A stretch of DNA of 43,713 nucleotides. Source: Herminiimonas sp. GTDB lineage: Bacteria > Pseudomonadota > Gammaproteobacteria > Burkholderiales > Burkholderiaceae_D. Location of the stretch: the NCBI GenBank assembly GCA_028292315.1, contig JAQGMO010000012.1:1-43713 (forward strand). Reading direction: 5' to 3'. Shown here one piece after another: positions 40,650-43,713 of the stretch. The first letter of the stretch is position 1, and each line of letters begins with the position of its first letter. The notes below the pieces were generated by a model. That model had not been told where the DNA came from, made no database searches, and worked only from the letters and a program-made list of their open reading frames with translations. A program made the position numbers and the translations under genes.

Positions 40650-41639
40650 ATGATAAAGAAAAATCTGTTCAGGCTTTTTTCTGTTGTGGCCGCAACGGCA
40701 GCGGTCACGCTAAGCGTTTCGCCGCTGTCCTACGCGCAGTCTTATCCAAGCGGGCCGATCAGTTTCGTCGTGCCGTATCCGCCGGGCGGCGCATCGGATG
40801 TTATTGCCAGGCTGATCGGGCAAAAGCTGAGCGAACGTTATGGCCAGCCGGTGGTGATTGAAAACAAGCCTGGCGCAAATGGAAATATTGCGCTTGAGCT
40901 GGTGGCGCGCGCTAAGAACGACGGCCATACCATCCTGATGGGCAATGTCGGGCCGAATGCGATCAACGCCGGCCTCTACAAGCAGTTGCGCTTCGATCCG
41001 ATCAACAGCTTTGCGCCGATAACAATGGCGAGTTCGGTGCCGGTGCTGTTAGTGGTCAATCCGAACCTGCCGGTCAAAAACGTTCCGGAATTAATTTCTT
41101 ATATCAAGGCCAACGCGGGCAAGATCAATTTTGCGACGGGCGGCGTCGGATCGGCAACTCACCTGACCGCCGAACTATTCAAAAGCATGGCGGGCGTCGA
41201 CATCACCATGATTCCCTACAAGGGAGATGCTCCGGCCCTGAACGATGTCCTGAGCGGCAAGGATGTGGCGATCACCTTTGCGACATCGATCGCCGCGACA
41301 CCGTACGTCAAATCAGGGAAAGTGCGGCTGATTGGCGTCGCCTCCACGCAAAGAGCCCAGGCGTTCCCCGACACGCCGACCGTTGCCGAGACCTTGCCGG
41401 GCTTCGAATCCACTTCCTGGGGCGGTGTGCTGGCACCGGCTGGCACGCCGGCGCCGGTCATCGCGTCGTTGAATACCGAGATCGTCAAAATTCTCAGGAT
41501 GCCTGAAATCAAGGCAAAAATCTCGGGCATGGGAGCGGAAGTCGTCGACAGCACACCTGACGAATTCAAGACCTTCATCCGGGACGAGATTGCCAAGTGG
41601 TCCAAGGTAATCAAGCAATCGGGCGCATCGGCAGAATAA
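40650..41639 (+). CDS. Tripartite tricarboxylate transporter receptor (Bug/TctC family)
   Basis: A 329-residue periplasmic receptor, the third in this window. Signal peptide 1-29 (MIKKNLFRL, hydrophobic core, cleavage after SYA). Hallmarks: YPSGPISFVVPYPPGGASDVIARLIG, VVIENKPGANGNIALE, DGHTILMGNVGPN, MIPYKGDAPALNDVL and SWGGVLAPAGTPAPVI. GGAGG upstream marks the start. It follows the FAD oxidoreductase by 43 nt and is probably co-transcribed; the short gap repeats AACAGTCGAATA/AACAGTTGAATA. It likely binds the substrate or precursor of that enzyme. Confidence 0.93.
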   Translation: MIKKNLFRLFSVVAATAAVTLSVSPLSYAQSYPSGPISFVVPYPPGGASDVIARLIGQKLSERYGQPVVIENKPGANGNIALELVARAKNDGHTILMGNVGPNAINAGLYKQLRFDPINSFAPITMASSVPVLLVVNPNLPVKNVPELISYIKANAGKINFATGGVGSATHLTAELFKSMAGVDITMIPYKGDAPALNDVLSGKDVAITFATSIAATPYVKSGKVRLIGVASTQRAQAFPDTPTVAETLPGFESTSWGGVLAPAGTPAPVIASLNTEIVKILRMPEIKAKISGMGAEVVDSTPDEFKTFIRDEIAKWSKVIKQSGASAE

Positions 41640-41645
41640 TGCGGG

Positions 41646-41690
41646 GAGAAGTCTGAATGCGCGGCTTCTCATTGCGGCGATCGCCGCAAT
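41646..41690. terminator. Hairpins after the Bug gene, including a 20-bp perfect palindrome
   Basis: GAGAAG (41646-41651) pairs with CTTCTC (41665-41670), and directly after it 41671-41690 is a 20-bp perfect palindrome centred on GCGATCGC. They lie 7 nt past the Bug stop and before the convergent nucleosidase gene. No T-run follows; termination in both directions is plausible. The rest of 41691-41808 holds nothing recognisable. Confidence 0.5.
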
Positions 41691-41808
41691 CAGGATAGCG
41701 CTCCGGCAAGCAGGGAGTACAGCCCATGCCATTCATGCGGATGGCGTGGGCCTGTCTATATGCCGCGAATAACGGCGCTCCGCCATGCCGGTTTCGGAAG
41801 GCGCAGAT

Positions 41809-42576
41809 TCACACCCGCGTACACAGGCGCCGCACGATATGGAAGGTGTACTGCGACGCCACGCGCTCGATGAACTTCATGAAATCCACCGGCGCATGTT
41901 CATTCGCATCGTCCGATATCGTCCGTACCACGCCGACCGGCACGCCGAATTCATGGCAGACCTGGGCCACGGCCGCTCCTTCCATTTCAACTGCCAGAAG
42001 ATCCGGTAATTCGGCTTTTAATCCATCCAGCGTTGCCTGGCTGCCGATGAACTGGTCGCCGCTTGCGATCAGGCCGCGGTGCAGCCGTGGCTGCCTGATT
42101 GAAAAGGCACTGCGCTCGGGCGCGCTGATCGCGTGCTGGAGATCGTGGTCGAGGTAAGCGCGGACCGCTTCGGAAAGATGGCCGGCAAGCAGCGCATCCG
42201 CCGGAAAGCGCGCCATGCCAAGCAGCGGCACCTCGAAACGCGGGAACAGGGGCGTCACATCCATATCGTGCTGCACGAGCGCGTCGGCCACCACTACATC
42301 GCCCACCGACACGCTGCGGTCGACGGCGCCCGCGACACCGGTGAAGACCACATGCGTCACATTGAACCGCTCGATCAGCATCGCCGCCGTGGTGGCGGCG
42401 GCTGCCTTCCCAAGGCGCGATAGCACGCAGGTGCAACGGATGCCCCACAAGGTGCCGCTCACATAGTCGCGCATGCCGCGTGACACCGTCTCATGGTTCC
42501 GCATCATTGCGATCAGGCCGGCCTGCTCTTCATGCATGGCGCTGATCAGCCCGAGATGGGGCACGGCTTCAGTCAT
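41809..42576 (-). CDS. mtnN: 5'-methylthioadenosine/S-adenosylhomocysteine nucleosidase
   Basis: A 255-residue nucleoside phosphorylase-fold enzyme that hydrolyses methylthioadenosine and adenosylhomocysteine to adenine and the ribosylthio compound. Motifs: GLISAMHEEQAGL (catalytic Glu region), VVFTGVAGAVD, VGDVVVADALVQHDMD, GLIASGDQFI, DLLAVEMEGAAVAQVC (ribose-binding Met-Glu) and RTISDDAN with the catalytic Asp. Slightly longer than E. coli MtnN (232). The start at 42576 has AGGAAA upstream with a T-rich (A-rich in the transcript) spacer. It stands alone; the next gene is divergent. Confidence 0.9.
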   Translation of the reverse strand: MTEAVPHLGLISAMHEEQAGLIAMMRNHETVSRGMRDYVSGTLWGIRCTCVLSRLGKAAAATTAAMLIERFNVTHVVFTGVAGAVDRSVSVGDVVVADALVQHDMDVTPLFPRFEVPLLGMARFPADALLAGHLSEAVRAYLDHDLQHAISAPERSAFSIRQPRLHRGLIASGDQFIGSQATLDGLKAELPDLLAVEMEGAAVAQVCHEFGVPVGVVRTISDDANEHAPVDFMKFIERVASQYTFHIVRRLCTRV

Positions 42577-42850
42577 TTTTTTGATTTCCTATTCCGATAT
42601 TGGCCACTTACAGCAATGGCTTGTCCGCGCTTTGATTGCTCCAAGTCCATCACCGCTAGGCCCTGTATTACAAGCAATAAGTCTTGTAAGTAATATTCAT
42701 TTTTATGCGGTAACTTTTCCTAAATAACAATTTGATGGTGCTCAACGCTAATGAATACAAGTAAGAGTACTGTCAACAATGTTTCTTGCGTACCTACATG
42801 CTGTTCTCAAATAGCGTCAATCGCCCACTATCCACTTCATTTATTTAAAT

Positions 42851-43713
42851 ATGAATAAATTCAATCGAGCCTCGATTATAAGCATCTTGTTAGCCGCGCT
42901 TACGGCGTGCGGCGGAAGCGGTTCTTCTGGTAATAGCGGTGCGACTACCGCCACTGAAACGCCCATCGCGGATAAGGGGAATGGTTCACCTTCCGGCAGC
43001 GGTACGCCTCCACGGACCGGGACCGAAACGCCCGTAGCGGACAACGGCAATGCCCCGGGTGGCGAGGCTCAAGCAACCATTGTTTTACCTAGAATCTATA
43101 TTGCGACGGAGGGCGGTGCCGAAGTCGCGAATACCGAAGATTATTTGAACGCCACGCTAAGAGTGGTGTCCGGGAACGGTACCGAAGTAATGCAAGCGCC
43201 GACCGAAATTCGCGGACGCGGCAACACGACGTGGGGCATGCCGAAGAAACCGTATCGCTTGAAGCTCGGTCAGGCAGCGTCGCTGTTGGGCATGCCGGCG
43301 GAACGCGACTGGGCGTTGCTGGCCAACTATGCCGACAAGTCGCTGGTGCGCAACAAACTGGCGATGAACCTTGGTGAGCAGGTGGGCCTTCCTTACAATC
43401 CGCGTTCAAGGTTTTTCGAGTTATATTTCAACGATACCTACCAAGGGGTGTACCAGCTGTTCGAACATGTGAAAACAGGACCCGACAGGGTGAATGTCGA
43501 AAAGCTGGACCGCAAAACCGATACGTCGGCCGACATCATTACCGGCGGGTATTTCATGGAAATCGACCACAGGCTTGACGAAGATGTCTGCTGGTACACC
43601 TCAATGCAAATTCCAATTTGCGCGAAAGATCCGGAATACGCCAAAGCAGATATTGAGAACCCGGCGCATCCCTCCTATGCCCAGTTCAACTACATAAAAA
43701 ATTATGTCAATGC
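42851..43713 (+). CDS. CotH-family lipoprotein, 3' end cut by the window
   Basis: The first 287 codons of a gene that is open to the window edge. The N-terminus is a lipoprotein signal: MNKFNRAS, hydrophobic ISILLAAL, lipobox LTAC (lipidated Cys20), then a Gly/Ser linker. The linker holds an imperfect duplicate, TETPIADKGN and TETPVADNGN. From about residue 80 the CotH fold is clear: PRIYIATEGG, TEIRGRGNTTWGMPKKPYRLKL (residues about 118-139), RDWALLANYADKSLVRNKLAMNL, YFNDTYQGVYQLFEHV and GGYFMEIDHR. CotH of Bacillus is a spore-coat protein kinase; in Gram-negative bacteria CotH-like lipoproteins have unknown roles, and kinase activity is untested here. No clear ribosome site precedes the ATG, which is also preceded by AT-rich DNA. 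Confidence 0.85.
   Translation, partial: MNKFNRASIISILLAALTACGGSGSSGNSGATTATETPIADKGNGSPSGSGTPPRTGTETPVADNGNAPGGEAQATIVLPRIYIATEGGAEVANTEDYLNATLRVVSGNGTEVMQAPTEIRGRGNTTWGMPKKPYRLKLGQAASLLGMPAERDWALLANYADKSLVRNKLAMNLGEQVGLPYNPRSRFFELYFNDTYQGVYQLFEHVKTGPDRVNVEKLDRKTDTSADIITGGYFMEIDHRLDEDVCWYTSMQIPICAKDPEYAKADIENPAHPSYAQFNYIKNYVN

Noticed and set aside
1-43713. Insertion sequences, phage genes, tRNA or rRNA genes
   Set aside because: No transposase, integrase or structural RNA was recognised on either strand; the short inverted repeats seen are not paired as element ends.

Overview
The window looks like chromosome from a free-living betaproteobacterium of the order Burkholderiales, and the Oxalobacteraceae (Herbaspirillum/Noviherbaspirillum-like) are my best guess. 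This rests on three tripartite-tricarboxylate ('Bug'/TctC-type) periplasmic receptors, a TctD/TctE-type two-component pair, a PEP-CTERM protein, a DUF748 giant protein, a complete Liv-type ABC transporter and several aromatic/acyl-CoA catabolic genes. The assignment is inferred from gene content; no rRNA or tRNA was seen. GC content is high inside genes and clearly lower in several intergenic regions.

Layout. 1-2.5 kb (minus): a PEP-CTERM secreted protein with a perfect FNR/ANR-type box upstream, a UspA-type stress protein and a TerC-family membrane protein. 2.7-5.6 kb: a TctE-like kinase and TctD-like regulator (minus), divergent from a PaiB-like FMN-binding protein. 5.8-9.75 kb: a 1.3-kresidue multi-PAS/GAF GGDEF-EAL protein. 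9.8-17.8 kb: an IclR regulator (MhpR-like) divergent from a catabolic run: Rieske dioxygenase alpha and beta subunits, a Bug receptor, a zinc alcohol dehydrogenase, a flavin/[2Fe-2S] reductase, an isocitrate-lyase-superfamily enzyme and a second Bug receptor. 17.9-18.8 kb: a two-gene cassette of unknown function whose first product is small and ends in Gly-Gly. 18.8-22.5 kb (minus): the DUF748 protein. 22.9-25.0 kb: an MHYT-GGDEF-EAL membrane protein.

25.1-38.0 kb is a long same-strand acyl-CoA catabolic locus: 3-hydroxyacyl-CoA dehydrogenase, acyl-CoA ligase, FadH-like 2,4-dienoyl-CoA reductase, livG-H-M-substrate-binding protein-livF, thiolase and a DmdC-type acyl-CoA dehydrogenase. The apparent logic is uptake of a carboxylate by the ABC transporter, CoA activation, then dehydrogenation, reduction of conjugated double bonds and thiolysis. 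No enoyl-CoA hydratase lies in the locus. 38.1-41.6 kb: a GntR/HutC regulator divergent from an FAD-dependent oxidoreductase and a third Bug receptor. 41.8-42.6 kb (minus): MTA/SAH nucleosidase. 42.85 kb to the window end: the start of a CotH-family lipoprotein gene that runs off the edge.

Regulatory DNA is unusually readable. There is an FNR-type box at 1205, an MhpR-like operator in the IclR/dioxygenase divergent region with a second GGTACC-based repeat system beside it, a palindrome over the promoter of the FAD oxidoreductase, and three different short tandem repeats in intergenic regions (9, 16 and 22/11 bp periods). Three genes appear to start at TTG. The best candidates for something undescribed are the Gly-Gly-terminal cassette (17.95-18.8 kb), the tph-like dioxygenase operon with a replaced dehydrogenase, and the FAD-oxidoreductase/Bug module.
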